A stretch of DNA of 64,000 nt from Legionellaceae bacterium (GTDB taxonomy: Bacteria; Pseudomonadota; Gammaproteobacteria; Legionellales; Legionellaceae). A program made the position numbers and the translations under genes. Shown here one piece after another: positions 8,460-17,408 of the stretch. The stretch's first letter is position 1, and every line of letters begins with the position of its first letter. The stretch spans positions 62,001 through 126,000 of the forward strand of contig JAUYSP010000025.1 in NCBI GenBank assembly GCA_030696305.1. Reading direction: 5' to 3'. The notes under the pieces were generated by a model. It worked only from the letters and a program-made list of their open reading frames with translations. It was not told the DNA's origin and did no database searches.

Positions 8460-9962
8460 ATGATAAGCGAACTGATTCATTTACGGGTTAAGCGTTTTTT
8501 TTGTTTTCTGTTTGTTATTTTGTTTCAAACCCATGTTTTTTCTGCAGACATAAACACGTATTTCAACACCATCAAAGCCAGCCCGAAAGACCTGTATGAA
8601 TTTTTTAGACATATGCCAAAAGGGGGAGAGCTTCATTATCACTTTGATGGCAGCGCATATCCAAATGCGCTTATTAACCAAATAAAACAAAAGAAATATT
8701 GTATTAATCCGCTTAATTATCAAATCAGTGGGTTTAACAATGATTGCCAAGGTCAGGATACACAGCACTTTTTCGCTGATAAAATGCATGAAAAAAAGCT
8801 CTTTCGATCCTGGACTATGAAAGATTTCGAGGTGAAATCCGATTCTAATTCTGAGCATTTTTTTCAATCATTTGATAAAACTCATCTGATATACGAAGAA
8901 TCATATATTCCACTATTAGCTGATATGATGTTACGAGCCGCACGACAGCATGAGTTATATATGGAAATTATTATGTTGCACGCGACACATACTGATGAGT
9001 TTGCTAATTTAATTAAAAACACATCATCTTTGGCCGATAAAAAAAGTATACTTCTAGCTAATGCTGACTTCCAAAATGAGATCCAAAAACAAATAGCAAA
9101 GGCTGATTCATACAACAAACAAGTCCGCCAATTTTTGCATTGCGACAGCAATCCTAAGCAATCCGTTTGCTTATTAGATGTTAGATTTCAATTTTTTGTT
9201 AGTCGAAATAGTGAAATTAATCATGTGTTTGTGGAAGCGCTCATGGGATTTGCAGCCACTGCACAATCGTCACATATTGTTGGTGTTAATTTGGTGCAGT
9301 CAGAAGGAGCACCTATTGCTCGTAAGGATTTCAAGGCACAAATGAGAATTTTTGAATTTTTGCATAAGCAATATCCAATCGTTTCTATTGCTTTGCATGC
9401 GGGGGAATTTAACCCAACAGTCGGCTCTCTCGATGATTTATCGTCTCATATCCATGATTCCGTTTATATTGGTCATGCTAAAAGAATCGGGCATGGAGTG
9501 AATATTTTGCAAGAAAAACAGCATTCAACTTTAACCAACTACATGGTTAAAAATCAAATCGCTGTCGAAATTAATTTAACAAGTAATCATGTCTTGCTAT
9601 CTGTACAAGGAAAAACACACCCGATTTTATATTATTTACAACAAAATGTTCCCATTGTTTTATCAACCGATGATGAAGGTGTTTTGTTAACAAATTTAAG
9701 TAAGGAATATACACAAGCAGTGTTGCTGTATAAATTAAATTACGCCAGGATTAAACGTATAAATCGGAACGCACTAACTTATAGCTTTTTACCAGGAAAG
9801 AGCATTTGGCTCGATCCCGTCAAACAAACGTTAGTATCTGATTGTCAAAATTTAATGAGTTCTAAATGTAAACGATTTATCAAAACCAGTAAAAAAGCTC
9901 AGCTACAATGGCAGCTTGAAAATCAATTGGTTGTGTTTGAGAACGAATTCTTAAAAAATTAA
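8460..9962 (+). CDS. exported adenosine deaminase-family protein
   Basis: A 500-residue metal-dependent deaminase of the adenosine/AMP deaminase superfamily with an N-terminal signal peptide (about residues 1-29, hydrophobic core FFCFLFVILF). All active-site motifs are present: HYHFDGS (His59, His61), HAGE (His313, Glu316), RIGHGV (His345) and STDDEG (Asp404, Asp405). The length and the signal peptide resemble secreted ADGF/CECR1-type enzymes more than cytosolic Add. It probably converts adenosine to inosine in the periplasm or outside the cell. An MFS transporter follows 73 bp downstream, which suggests uptake of the product or a related nucleoside; that link is inference. Confidence 0.85.
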   Translation: MISELIHLRVKRFFCFLFVILFQTHVFSADINTYFNTIKASPKDLYEFFRHMPKGGELHYHFDGSAYPNALINQIKQKKYCINPLNYQISGFNNDCQGQDTQHFFADKMHEKKLFRSWTMKDFEVKSDSNSEHFFQSFDKTHLIYEESYIPLLADMMLRAARQHELYMEIIMLHATHTDEFANLIKNTSSLADKKSILLANADFQNEIQKQIAKADSYNKQVRQFLHCDSNPKQSVCLLDVRFQFFVSRNSEINHVFVEALMGFAATAQSSHIVGVNLVQSEGAPIARKDFKAQMRIFEFLHKQYPIVSIALHAGEFNPTVGSLDDLSSHIHDSVYIGHAKRIGHGVNILQEKQHSTLTNYMVKNQIAVEINLTSNHVLLSVQGKTHPILYYLQQNVPIVLSTDDEGVLLTNLSKEYTQAVLLYKLNYARIKRINRNALTYSFLPGKSIWLDPVKQTLVSDCQNLMSSKCKRFIKTSKKAQLQWQLENQLVVFENEFLKN

Positions 9963-10035
9963 TTGGATATAGATTGTGATTTGGTTATTATGGATGGAGA
10001 AAAATTATCGGTAATCGTGTTTAAAGGGACTTTTT

Positions 10036-11184
10036 ATGGCATTAAAACGGATGCTAATATTATTTATTATTATTATAGTATTCATTAATCTAGCTACGTA
10101 TACCATTTTTGTCTCATCTGGAAATGTATTTCAGCAATATGCTTATGAACATCATTTAGCACTCAACATATACTCTCACGATAGCGTGATTAGTTTCCGC
10201 ATTACAACATTGATCCTTATTCTTTGTCTTTTTAAGCAATTTCAAAAATTAAATTATCAACGAGCAGTCATCTCTGTATTGATGCTCATTCTGTTTCTAC
10301 TCCCTATTTCAGTTAAAACCTTTCCGATTTTGTCAGGTTGCAGCAATACGATAAATACACTTTCCCAGGCGTGGTTACAACTTTATCTGCCGTCAGCATT
10401 CCGCGCAACGATCACTGGTTTTTTAGCTAGCATGTATGGCTTCATCGCTATTAGAAGTGCTTATATGGAAAAGTTTTTAAGTGCCTCCATTGCAAATGAG
10501 TATATTACCGGGGGAATACTAATTGTCAGTTTGTTCTTCTTTTTGATTTTTTCATTCAAAATTAAAGCTCCTGAAGCGAATGAATCACCTGAACCTACAG
10601 AGAGTATTTTTAAATTAATCCTTAAATATCCCCTTGTTTTTATTATCTGTTTTTTTGCTGGATTAAATGCAGGGATTATCTTTTATACATTAATTTTAGG
10701 GGCAGAGGCATTGCCCAAACAACCTCCGCAAATTTATCAATATATAGTTTATGCCGCTACTATATTAGGTCCTGTCGCTCTTGGGCGATGCGCTGATAAG
10801 TTTGGAATTGCTTTTGTAGCTGTATGCTCCGTTTTCGTGTTAACACTTTGCAGTGTATTCAATTTTGGATTAAGTTATATGCATATTGAGTGGCCAATAC
10901 CGTATTATATTGTTGCATTTATTGACGCAGGATTTGTAGCTAGTCTTTGGGGGCTGGTTTGCTCCTTAATTGGGAAGAATCTTCGTAATCAAGGTATATT
11001 TCGTTCCATGGCAATTTCTAATATTATTCTTAATGTGGGAATTCTTAGTTGCGTTCAAATTTTACAGCAATTTTCACAATCCTATTTGTTCACCATGTTG
11101 GTTTTTAGTGCTATTAACCTATGTTTTTGGGGCGTTATCTGGTATTTGTATGTTTATTCCGCATCAACTCAATATGTTAAATAG
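10036..11184 (+). CDS. MFS-like transporter
   Basis: A 382-residue integral membrane protein with about ten to twelve hydrophobic helices. A central charged loop (PEANESPEPTES) separates two halves, and GRCADKFG after the seventh or eighth helix resembles the MFS loop motif GxxxDRxG. The ATG has an AAAGGGAC ribosome site. It lies 73 bp after the exported adenosine deaminase on the same strand and may be co-transcribed with it. The substrate is unknown; a nucleoside or related compound is plausible from context only. The match to known MFS subfamilies is weak. Confidence 0.7.
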   Translation: MALKRMLILFIIIIVFINLATYTIFVSSGNVFQQYAYEHHLALNIYSHDSVISFRITTLILILCLFKQFQKLNYQRAVISVLMLILFLLPISVKTFPILSGCSNTINTLSQAWLQLYLPSAFRATITGFLASMYGFIAIRSAYMEKFLSASIANEYITGGILIVSLFFFLIFSFKIKAPEANESPEPTESIFKLILKYPLVFIICFFAGLNAGIIFYTLILGAEALPKQPPQIYQYIVYAATILGPVALGRCADKFGIAFVAVCSVFVLTLCSVFNFGLSYMHIEWPIPYYIVAFIDAGFVASLWGLVCSLIGKNLRNQGIFRSMAISNIILNVGILSCVQILQQFSQSYLFTMLVFSAINLCFWGVIWYLYVYSASTQYVK

Positions 11185-11311
11185 CGCATCAAAAAGTGTC
11201 GTCATTTGTGAATGACGTGAAGAAATCTAGAGCGATTTCAATAGAAATTTTCTCTGGATTATTTCGCTAAAGCTCGGAAGACGGTTTTTTAGCTTATATT
11301 GAGTGATATTC

Positions 11312-11782
11312 ATGTCCGATCGTCTTGTTTTAACAGAGTTACAAAATCCCCTGATTTTAAATCAAGCTAAGGCATTAGAAGGTAAAGGGTGGATTGAACA
11401 AACCGAAGATTATTGCTATTTAAAAATAACTGACGATTACATTCATTCGATTCATCCTATCCTGACCGAGTATCATCGTCATATTGAAAAACCGGATTAT
11501 TTTAATTCGCCAGATGCAGCGGGCGCTCATATTTCGGTAATTTATCCCGAAGAAAAAACTATTCCATATATAGAAAATATAGGTCAAATTCATACATTTC
11601 AGATTTGTAAGTTGATTAAAGCTCAGTATGACCTAGTGGAGTACTATGTTCTATCGATCACCTCATCGTCTTTAGCAGTACTTCGTCAAACACACCATCT
11701 TTCTGCAAAACCAGTATTTAAAGGACACGAAATTATGTTCCATATCACTATTGGTGTGAGAAGATTGAGCTATTTTGGCTGA
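11312..11782 (+). CDS. 2H phosphoesterase-like protein
   Basis: A 156-residue protein carrying two short His-x-Ser/Thr motifs in hydrophobic strands, HISV (His73) and HITI (His144). These are the hallmark of the 2H phosphoesterase superfamily (LigT, cyclic phosphodiesterases and the 'Swiss army knife' RNA-repair-like group). The two motifs are 71 residues apart, as expected. Members act on 2'-3' cyclic or 2'-5' linked RNA ends or related nucleotides. I start at ATG 11312, which has GAGTG upstream; a GTG at 11303 is an alternative. The dbpA RNA-helicase gene follows on the same strand. The exact substrate is unknown. Confidence 0.65.
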   Translation: MSDRLVLTELQNPLILNQAKALEGKGWIEQTEDYCYLKITDDYIHSIHPILTEYHRHIEKPDYFNSPDAAGAHISVIYPEEKTIPYIENIGQIHTFQICKLIKAQYDLVEYYVLSITSSSLAVLRQTHHLSAKPVFKGHEIMFHITIGVRRLSYFG

Positions 11783-11853
11783 AATATACAGATAGCTAGC
11801 TAGTGGAATGTGATATAATATGCACTAGTTTTTTACCAATTAGTTGATGTTTA

Positions 11854-13266
11854 ATGATAGATAACAGCAAAATTACCATGAGTTCTCAAGATGAACCGTT
11901 GTTTTCACAGTTGGCTTTAAATGAGCCATTGCTTAATAATTTAGACTCCCTGGGTTATGTCACCATGACCCCAATTCAATTTAAAAGCTTACCAAGATTA
12001 TTGACTGGCTGTGATGTGATTGCCAGAGCCAAAACTGGTAGTGGTAAAACAGTAGCATTTGGTTTAACAATTTTAAATCGAATTAATCTTAAGTTTTTTG
12101 GGGCTCAAGCATTAGTTTTATGTCCCACTCGTGAGTTAGCCGAACAGGTGAGTCAAGCGATACGTCAACTTGCTCGTCAAATGCCAAACGTTAAAATTAT
12201 TAATTTATCTGGTGGCTTACCCATGAGACCTCAACAGGACTCTCTGAGACACGGTTCACATATTGTGGTCGGTACGCCAGGTCGAGTATTAAAGCACCTT
12301 GAAAAGGAGACTTTAGTATTAAATAACTTAGCAATGTTGGTTTTGGATGAAGCAGATAGAATGCTAGATATGGGTTTTTTGGATGACATGCAATCGATTC
12401 GTCGAGCCTGCCCCAATAATCGTCAAACATTGTTGTTTTCTGCGACATATCCGCCGGAAATTAAAGCGCTGTCGCATGAGTTTATGCATAATCCTGAAGA
12501 AATTTTTATTGAACAAGCGCTTTTTGACCAACAAATCGATCAGGTATTTTATGAAACGAGGTCAAATACTAAGTTTATGACTTTAGTAGCATTATTAAAA
12601 CACCATCAACCAATTTCGACACTGATTTTTTGTAATACCAAGCAACGAACAATCGAATTGACCGAGTTGTTGAATGGAGCAGGGTTTAATGCAACCGCAT
12701 TAAATGGCGATATGGAACAAGTCGATCGTGATTTATCGATCATACAGTTTACTAATCAAAGCTGTGCTATTCTGGTCGCAACAGATGTTGCTGCACGTGG
12801 ATTAGATATTAAAGAACTCCCCTTAGTTATCAACTATGAATTAGCATTTGAAAGTGATGTACATACGCATCGTATTGGACGAACAGGCCGAGCAGGTCAT
12901 AAAGGGATTGCAATCACATTGACAACAGCAGCAGATGCTGAGCGTCTTTTGGTACTTGAAGATGCTAATTTACAACCACTAACTTGGGAAAACGTTGCTA
13001 ATATACCAGAAAATAATAAAATGCCATCTGGCCCTCATATGGTTACGCTTTGTTTGGATGTGGGTAAAAAAGATAAAATTCGTGCAGGAGACATTTTAGG
13101 TGCGCTCACAAAAGACGCTGCTTTACCGAATGATGCCATCGGTAAAATTGATATCTTACCGCTAAAATCATACGTTGCTATTCATAAAAATCATGCAACA
13201 TCAGCATATCAATATTTTCAAAAAGGAAAATTGAAAGGGCGTAGTGTGTATGTTAGAAAATTGTAA
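11854..13266 (+). CDS. dbpA: ATP-dependent RNA helicase DbpA
   Basis: A 470-residue DEAD-box helicase. Visible motifs are the Q-motif region TMTPIQ, Walker A AKTGSGKT (Lys65), PTRELAEQ, DEAD (165-168), SAT, and HRIGRTGRAGHKG (motif VI). The last about 75 residues form the DbpA RNA-binding domain (DVGKKDKIRAGDILGAL ... GRSVYVRK), which targets hairpin 92 of 23S rRNA during 50S assembly. This tail separates it from RhlE or SrmB. An internal ATG at 11878 is an alternative start. Confidence 0.93.
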   Translation: MIDNSKITMSSQDEPLFSQLALNEPLLNNLDSLGYVTMTPIQFKSLPRLLTGCDVIARAKTGSGKTVAFGLTILNRINLKFFGAQALVLCPTRELAEQVSQAIRQLARQMPNVKIINLSGGLPMRPQQDSLRHGSHIVVGTPGRVLKHLEKETLVLNNLAMLVLDEADRMLDMGFLDDMQSIRRACPNNRQTLLFSATYPPEIKALSHEFMHNPEEIFIEQALFDQQIDQVFYETRSNTKFMTLVALLKHHQPISTLIFCNTKQRTIELTELLNGAGFNATALNGDMEQVDRDLSIIQFTNQSCAILVATDVAARGLDIKELPLVINYELAFESDVHTHRIGRTGRAGHKGIAITLTTAADAERLLVLEDANLQPLTWENVANIPENNKMPSGPHMVTLCLDVGKKDKIRAGDILGALTKDAALPNDAIGKIDILPLKSYVAIHKNHATSAYQYFQKGKLKGRSVYVRKL

Positions 13267-13353
13267 GTACTCCAATTTTGGGTGTATCATAATAAACGCC
13301 TCGGGTACGTCATCCTGAGCTCAAGTATCATTGGTCTTTATGGAGAAATAAAA

Positions 13354-13797
13354 ATGGATAAAATCAAGCCTTTATTTACAGCAACGGCTACAGCTAGTGG
13401 CGGTCGCAATGGCCATAGTGAAACGACAGACAGTTCTGTAAAAGTTAATTTATCACTGCCTAAAGCGATGGGTGGGGAAGAAAGAGCGAATACAACAACA
13501 CCAGAACATCTTTTTGCAGCGGGGTACGCAGCTTGTTTTGGTGGGGCGTTAGAGTTTGTTGCTAAAGAACATAAAAAGGATGCGTCAAAAGCCAATGTTA
13601 CATGCAGCGTTTCAATTGGCCCTCGCGACGGTGGTGGATTCGGATTAGCTGTAAAACTGAAAGTTAAGGATGATCAGTTATCTCAAACAGATCTTTCTGC
13701 CTTCGCGCATGAAGCTCATGAAAAAATATGCCCTTATTCGCATGCAACCCGTGGGAACGTTGAAGTAGTGCTTGAGATTAATGGCGCAGATAACTAA
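13354..13797 (+). CDS. ohr: organic hydroperoxide resistance protein Ohr
   Basis: A 147-residue OsmC/Ohr-family thiol peroxidase that reduces organic and fatty-acid hydroperoxides using lipoylated partner proteins. The two catalytic cysteines are present in their contexts, AACFGGALEF (Cys61) and KICPYSHATRGN (Cys126). The arrangement, and PLFTATATASGGRNG at the N-terminus, favours Ohr over OsmC. The ATG at 13354 is preceded by a GGAG ribosome site; an upstream in-frame ATG at 13282 would add a non-conserved extension. No MarR-type OhrR regulator is adjacent. Confidence 0.93.
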   Translation: MDKIKPLFTATATASGGRNGHSETTDSSVKVNLSLPKAMGGEERANTTTPEHLFAAGYAACFGGALEFVAKEHKKDASKANVTCSVSIGPRDGGGFGLAVKLKVKDDQLSQTDLSAFAHEAHEKICPYSHATRGNVEVVLEINGADN

Positions 13798-13820
13798 TAC
13801 GCATAAATTGTCCTCAGCTC

Positions 13821-15146
13821 CTAGTGCAATTTTCTAAAGACAAATCTATTCTTTATACCTAGTTTTTGTCTCAAAAGCACCGCAAAGATCGTTCCGTTTA
13901 CGATAAGTAATAACGTGGTAGCAGCGGCAGTTCCAGTGATACCATACCAATATGTTGCAGGGATGGTACATAATACTATAAGCACAATTTCTAAAAAAAC
14001 TACTTTCAAAACGGTGGCTTCGAAGCCACCGTAAAGTAGCATAACTCCTGCAATTTGGTTAGTACCCGCATACCAAATACCTATAGTTAAAATGATTAAA
14101 GCAGACTGTCCCTGCATGTAGTCACTACCAAACATGTTAAGTAGCTCGGCTGAAAAAAAGATAATCCCCAACGCGATAATTGTCATTATAGAAAATACAG
14201 TTCTATTGGTTCTATCTAACTTTAACTGTAGTTCTTTTTTTCCTGCTTCACTGGTTAAGGCATGAGATATTGTTGGCTTTAATTTCTGATAAAGATAGTT
14301 TGGTACTAACCACACAAGGGAGGAAACAGTTAATACAGCACCATAATAACCAACAATCGCCCCATTTGCTGCAAAAAATTTAACAATAAAAATATCCATA
14401 GAGGAAATAATCAAATAAAGTATGTTATTCAAAATTAATTTAGATGAACGTTTAAACCATTCGGATTTTATAATTTCTGTTGAAAATATATTTTTAATAC
14501 CTAAGAGCAGCATGGTTATTACATTATGTCTTAAATACAGCAACATGAGATTGGCTATAATTACATAAGATAGGCATAACACGACACCAAATGTGAGAAA
14601 ACTAACATGCATCTGAAATACACTAAGAAATAAGTAAAATAGCAAAAATTCTAAAGCAAATACGCCTATAACGGAAAAACACATCGAAACGAGGACTACA
14701 TTAGTACTTAATAAAAAATTTGAAAGTAATTTGAATAATGCAGCGATTGGCGTAACCCATAAAACGAATATGATTAAAGGGTAGCTGCTTATATCACGCA
14801 AACCTATAAAATGCGCTCCCATCATAGCTACCATTAAAATTAGCGCTAGTGCCCGAGCTAGCAAAAGATTCATGCTAACAAGCTTTATATTCCAAGCAAT
14901 GTAATCTTCAGCTGTTGACTGAGTATTTGCTGCTAAATATCTGGATAAAAAACATTGTGCTCCAGTGTCTGTCCCAAATAGTACTAAACTAATAAAAATT
15001 CCTAAGACTTTAACGGCAAGGCTGTATTCACCATAAAATGCAGCACTTAAATTACGAGCAAGGTATATATTAAGTAGATATTGAACAATATAGCCCGTCA
15101 CAGCTATAGTAAATAAGACAAATACAAATTTACTTTCTTTATTCAT
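13821..15146 (-). CDS. polysaccharide (O-antigen-type) flippase
   Basis: A 441-residue protein with about 12-14 transmembrane helices and only short loops, of the MATE/polysaccharide-transporter superfamily (Wzx/RfbX type). The N-terminal LNIYLARNLSAAFYGEYSLAV and the late LNMFGSDYMQGQSALIIL segment are typical of lipid-linked oligosaccharide flippases. It would move undecaprenyl-linked glycans across the inner membrane. No glycosyltransferase genes flank it here; the only sugar-transferase genes in the window are 44 kb away. The start ATG is at 15144-15146. Confidence 0.82.
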   Translation of the reverse strand: MNKESKFVFVLFTIAVTGYIVQYLLNIYLARNLSAAFYGEYSLAVKVLGIFISLVLFGTDTGAQCFLSRYLAANTQSTAEDYIAWNIKLVSMNLLLARALALILMVAMMGAHFIGLRDISSYPLIIFVLWVTPIAALFKLLSNFLLSTNVVLVSMCFSVIGVFALEFLLFYLFLSVFQMHVSFLTFGVVLCLSYVIIANLMLLYLRHNVITMLLLGIKNIFSTEIIKSEWFKRSSKLILNNILYLIISSMDIFIVKFFAANGAIVGYYGAVLTVSSLVWLVPNYLYQKLKPTISHALTSEAGKKELQLKLDRTNRTVFSIMTIIALGIIFFSAELLNMFGSDYMQGQSALIILTIGIWYAGTNQIAGVMLLYGGFEATVLKVVFLEIVLIVLCTIPATYWYGITGTAAATTLLLIVNGTIFAVLLRQKLGIKNRFVFRKLH

Positions 15147-15170
15147 GACAAATCCTTGTAATTATTTGGC

Positions 15171-15189
15171 CTGAGAAAATGATTCTCAG
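15171..15189. other. 7-bp inverted repeat upstream of the flippase
   Basis: CTGAGAA and TTCTCAG form a perfect 7-bp stem with a 5-base loop, 25 bp upstream of the flippase start. It adjoins repeat copy B and may belong to that element or act as a leader hairpin. Confidence 0.35.
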
Positions 15190-15314
15190 AATCCATGAGT
15201 TCCGCGACTTCTTCGCGGAGATATTGCTCAATACACAATATACAACTTTATTGCACAACGATAGATCGAACTGGATCCTATGGACAAGCCGCGGACATCG
15301 AAATTCGTCAACAG
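15190..15314 (-). repeat. dispersed hairpin repeat, copy B
   Basis: Read on the minus strand this copy begins CTGTTGACGAATT and shares GGATCCA-TT-GATCT and GTTGTGCAAT with copy A. On the plus strand it shares CTCAATA-ACAA and TATTGCACA with copy D. It contains a 6-bp stem TCCGCG / CGCGGA (15201-15219). It fills the intergenic space between the flippase and the PQ-loop gene, both on the minus strand. Confidence 0.6.
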
Positions 15315-15347
15315 AATCTAGACTCGCTATCATAATAAATCTAATTA

Positions 15348-16022
15348 TTACTTAGCACTAGCCATATAAGCAGTAAATTCCTCGGTTTTTTTGTGTAGGC
15401 AGTCATACTTTTTGGTTTGCCAAAGAATACTTAACATGATAACTATATTAATTGGTGCAGCTATCTTATTAGGCCAACCCCAATCTAAACACCATGAAGA
15501 GATTGTGTCTAATAGTGCTAATGAGAGATTTAAATAAATAAAGTATGTGCTCATTCCATTCGCTGCTTTTAAAACATTATTTTTCATAAGTTGGGGCAAG
15601 CAATAAACGATACCGAACAGTCGTGCGATGACACCTATCACAAATACTATTTTAGTATCTAAAACGCCATGCGCAAGCTTAAAAAAACAATAAAGAAGCG
15701 CGAGGTTAAATATTAAAACGGCTGTAAGTATTGATACAAGTAGTGCACGTTGTTGATGCATAAAATAGTTAATTAATTGCAGATGCTGAATACTAACAAG
15801 TGTTAAAGTAACCGTTGATACAATTTGATACTGCCAGGGGAGACGATTTGTAACACCATATAATAAATCAAAAAAACAACTGATATAAAGTAAAAAATGC
15901 AGCCATAAACTTAATTGTGCGATATTTTGGGGTTTTTGGTTATGAAGAATTTGTGGAATATAAACAATGAAATAGAGCGCAAACGATATATTCATAGTGG
16001 TGCTACCAATTTCTGCTATCAT
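15348..16022 (-). CDS. PQ-loop repeat membrane protein
   Basis: A 224-residue membrane protein with about seven helices and two PQ-loop motifs, YIPQILHN near residue 25 and YCLPQLMKN near residue 145. This two-motif, seven-helix layout is that of the PQ-loop/SWEET/KDELR superfamily, which includes small-molecule and amino-acid carriers. The bacterial substrate is not predictable. The ATG at 16022 is preferred to a GTG two codons upstream. Its 3' end is close to repeat copy B. Confidence 0.75.
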   Translation of the reverse strand: MIAEIGSTTMNISFALYFIVYIPQILHNQKPQNIAQLSLWLHFLLYISCFFDLLYGVTNRLPWQYQIVSTVTLTLVSIQHLQLINYFMHQQRALLVSILTAVLIFNLALLYCFFKLAHGVLDTKIVFVIGVIARLFGIVYCLPQLMKNNVLKAANGMSTYFIYLNLSLALLDTISSWCLDWGWPNKIAAPINIVIMLSILWQTKKYDCLHKKTEEFTAYMASAK

Positions 16023-16076
16023 AGTCACACTATCAATAATTTTAATAAAACATTTTAGTCATGAATACTATTGATG

Positions 16077-16685
16077 TCAATTTGGAGCCGATGCCACGTT
16101 CTGAGTTAACGTGTCTTTATGTTGTTTCCAATCTGGCATAAATTGACTCATCAAAGCATAAAATCTTTGATTATGACTGGCTTCCAATAAATGCACCATT
16201 TCATGCACTAAAACATATTCTAAGCAAATTAAAGGCTTTTGCATTAAAATTAAATTAAGCCATATGCGTTTTTTCCTTGTATTACAAGAACCCCAACGCG
16301 TTTTCATAATTTTGATGCCCCATTCGTTAACCTGGACACCAATAATGGGCTCCCATTTGCTAATTAATTGTGGCAATAATGCTTTCATTTCTGCGCGATG
16401 CCAAGATTGAAGGCGCCTATTTTCTTGATTACTCTCACTATCAAGTGTTCTAAGCAGCGTTTCAGCGTGTAAATGAACAGTTTTAAGGTGTTTTTTAATC
16501 CAATTTTCTTTACTTTTAAGATAGTTTAGTAATAGAGGTTTAGAACAAGTCCAGGGCGCACTGACAGTTACTGTGCCGCGGTGATCAATACGAAGATTAA
16601 TGTTTTTAATTTGCTTTTTAAAAACATTAATCTTAATCTGATTCAACGTGATGACATAAGATGGCGCAGATGTATTATTCGGCAT
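16077..16685 (-). CDS. YgjP-like (DUF45) zinc metallopeptidase
   Basis: A 202-residue member of the YgjP/WLM-related metallopeptidase family. The zinc motif HEMVHLLEASH (His161, Glu162, His165, then His171 as likely third ligand) is intact. It is preceded by the conserved MKTRWGSCNTRKKRIWLNL segment of this family. It is cytosolic, with no signal peptide or membrane segment. Physiological substrates are unknown. It is transcribed divergently from the RraA-like gene, 90 bp away. Confidence 0.85.
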   Translation of the reverse strand: MPNNTSAPSYVITLNQIKINVFKKQIKNINLRIDHRGTVTVSAPWTCSKPLLLNYLKSKENWIKKHLKTVHLHAETLLRTLDSESNQENRRLQSWHRAEMKALLPQLISKWEPIIGVQVNEWGIKIMKTRWGSCNTRKKRIWLNLILMQKPLICLEYVLVHEMVHLLEASHNQRFYALMSQFMPDWKQHKDTLTQNVASAPN

Positions 16686-16775
16686 CGTGAGTATCTTTTT
16701 CTTGAATTTGAATCATTTATTAATTCTCATGTTAAAGTTAGAATTATATAAGATTATACGGTACAAGGATTATGT

Positions 16776-17396
16776 ATGTTAAAAAAAAACTTACTATCTA
16801 GCTTTTTAACCGTTGCAACAGCAAACGTAGCTGATGCCGGTGGTGATCTGGTAACCGTGATGGACTCAGGTATTCAAGCCCTAACTCTTGACATGAAAAT
16901 GGTTGGTCCTGCCTATACTGTGACTTGTAAAGGAGGCAATAATCTAGCTATTTTACAGGCGACTGGTTTAGCACCCGCCGGCTCGGTCTTAGTGATTAAT
17001 GTCAATGGGTATATGGGAACAGGGCACGTAGGTGATCTTGTCTCTTCTGCCTGTCGTGCGCGTGGAGTGGTAGGAATAGTCATTGACGGTGCCTGTCGTG
17101 ATGTAGATGATATCATCAAAATGAAATTCCCAGTATTTTCTCGTGGTAGTTGCCCTCGTGGCAATTTAAAACTAAAAGATGGTACTATAAACCAACCAAT
17201 CGAATGTGGTGGGATTAAAGTCAATCCTGGCGATATTATTTTTGGTGATGGGACAGGAGTTGTTGTTTTTCCTCAAGAGCAAGCCCAGGCAATTTATGAT
17301 AAAGCGAAAGAAATTACCATGAAAGAAGTAGATATATTAAATAAATTGCAGGAAGGTAAAACGCTTTTGGACATTTTAGGCATTGAAGGCATTTAG
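16776..17396 (+). CDS. RraA/4-hydroxy-4-methyl-2-oxoglutarate aldolase-family protein
   Basis: A 206-residue protein of the RraA/HMG-aldolase family. Typical features are TANVADAGG near the N-terminus, the GGNNLAILQA metal/substrate segment, VIDGACRDVDDI (the family G-x-x-R-D motif) and the FSRGSCPRG loop. Members are class II aldolases or oxaloacetate decarboxylases, and a few (RraA) inhibit RNase E. It has an AAGGA ribosome site, and urocanate hydratase follows 12 bp downstream, clearly in one operon. I infer a catabolic enzyme rather than the RNase E inhibitor. Confidence 0.8.
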   Translation: MLKKNLLSSFLTVATANVADAGGDLVTVMDSGIQALTLDMKMVGPAYTVTCKGGNNLAILQATGLAPAGSVLVINVNGYMGTGHVGDLVSSACRARGVVGIVIDGACRDVDDIIKMKFPVFSRGSCPRGNLKLKDGTINQPIECGGIKVNPGDIIFGDGTGVVVFPQEQAQAIYDKAKEITMKEVDILNKLQEGKTLLDILGIEGI

Positions 17397-17408
17397 CTAA
17401 GGAAACTC

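Noticed and set aside
11203-11220. CGTCATT/AATGACG hairpin after the MFS gene as a dispersed repeat or terminator
   Set aside because: It has a short stem with no T-run on the plus strand and no other copy in the window.
13282-13353. 24-residue N-terminal extension of Ohr
   Set aside because: It is not conserved in the family, and ATG 13354 has the ribosome site.
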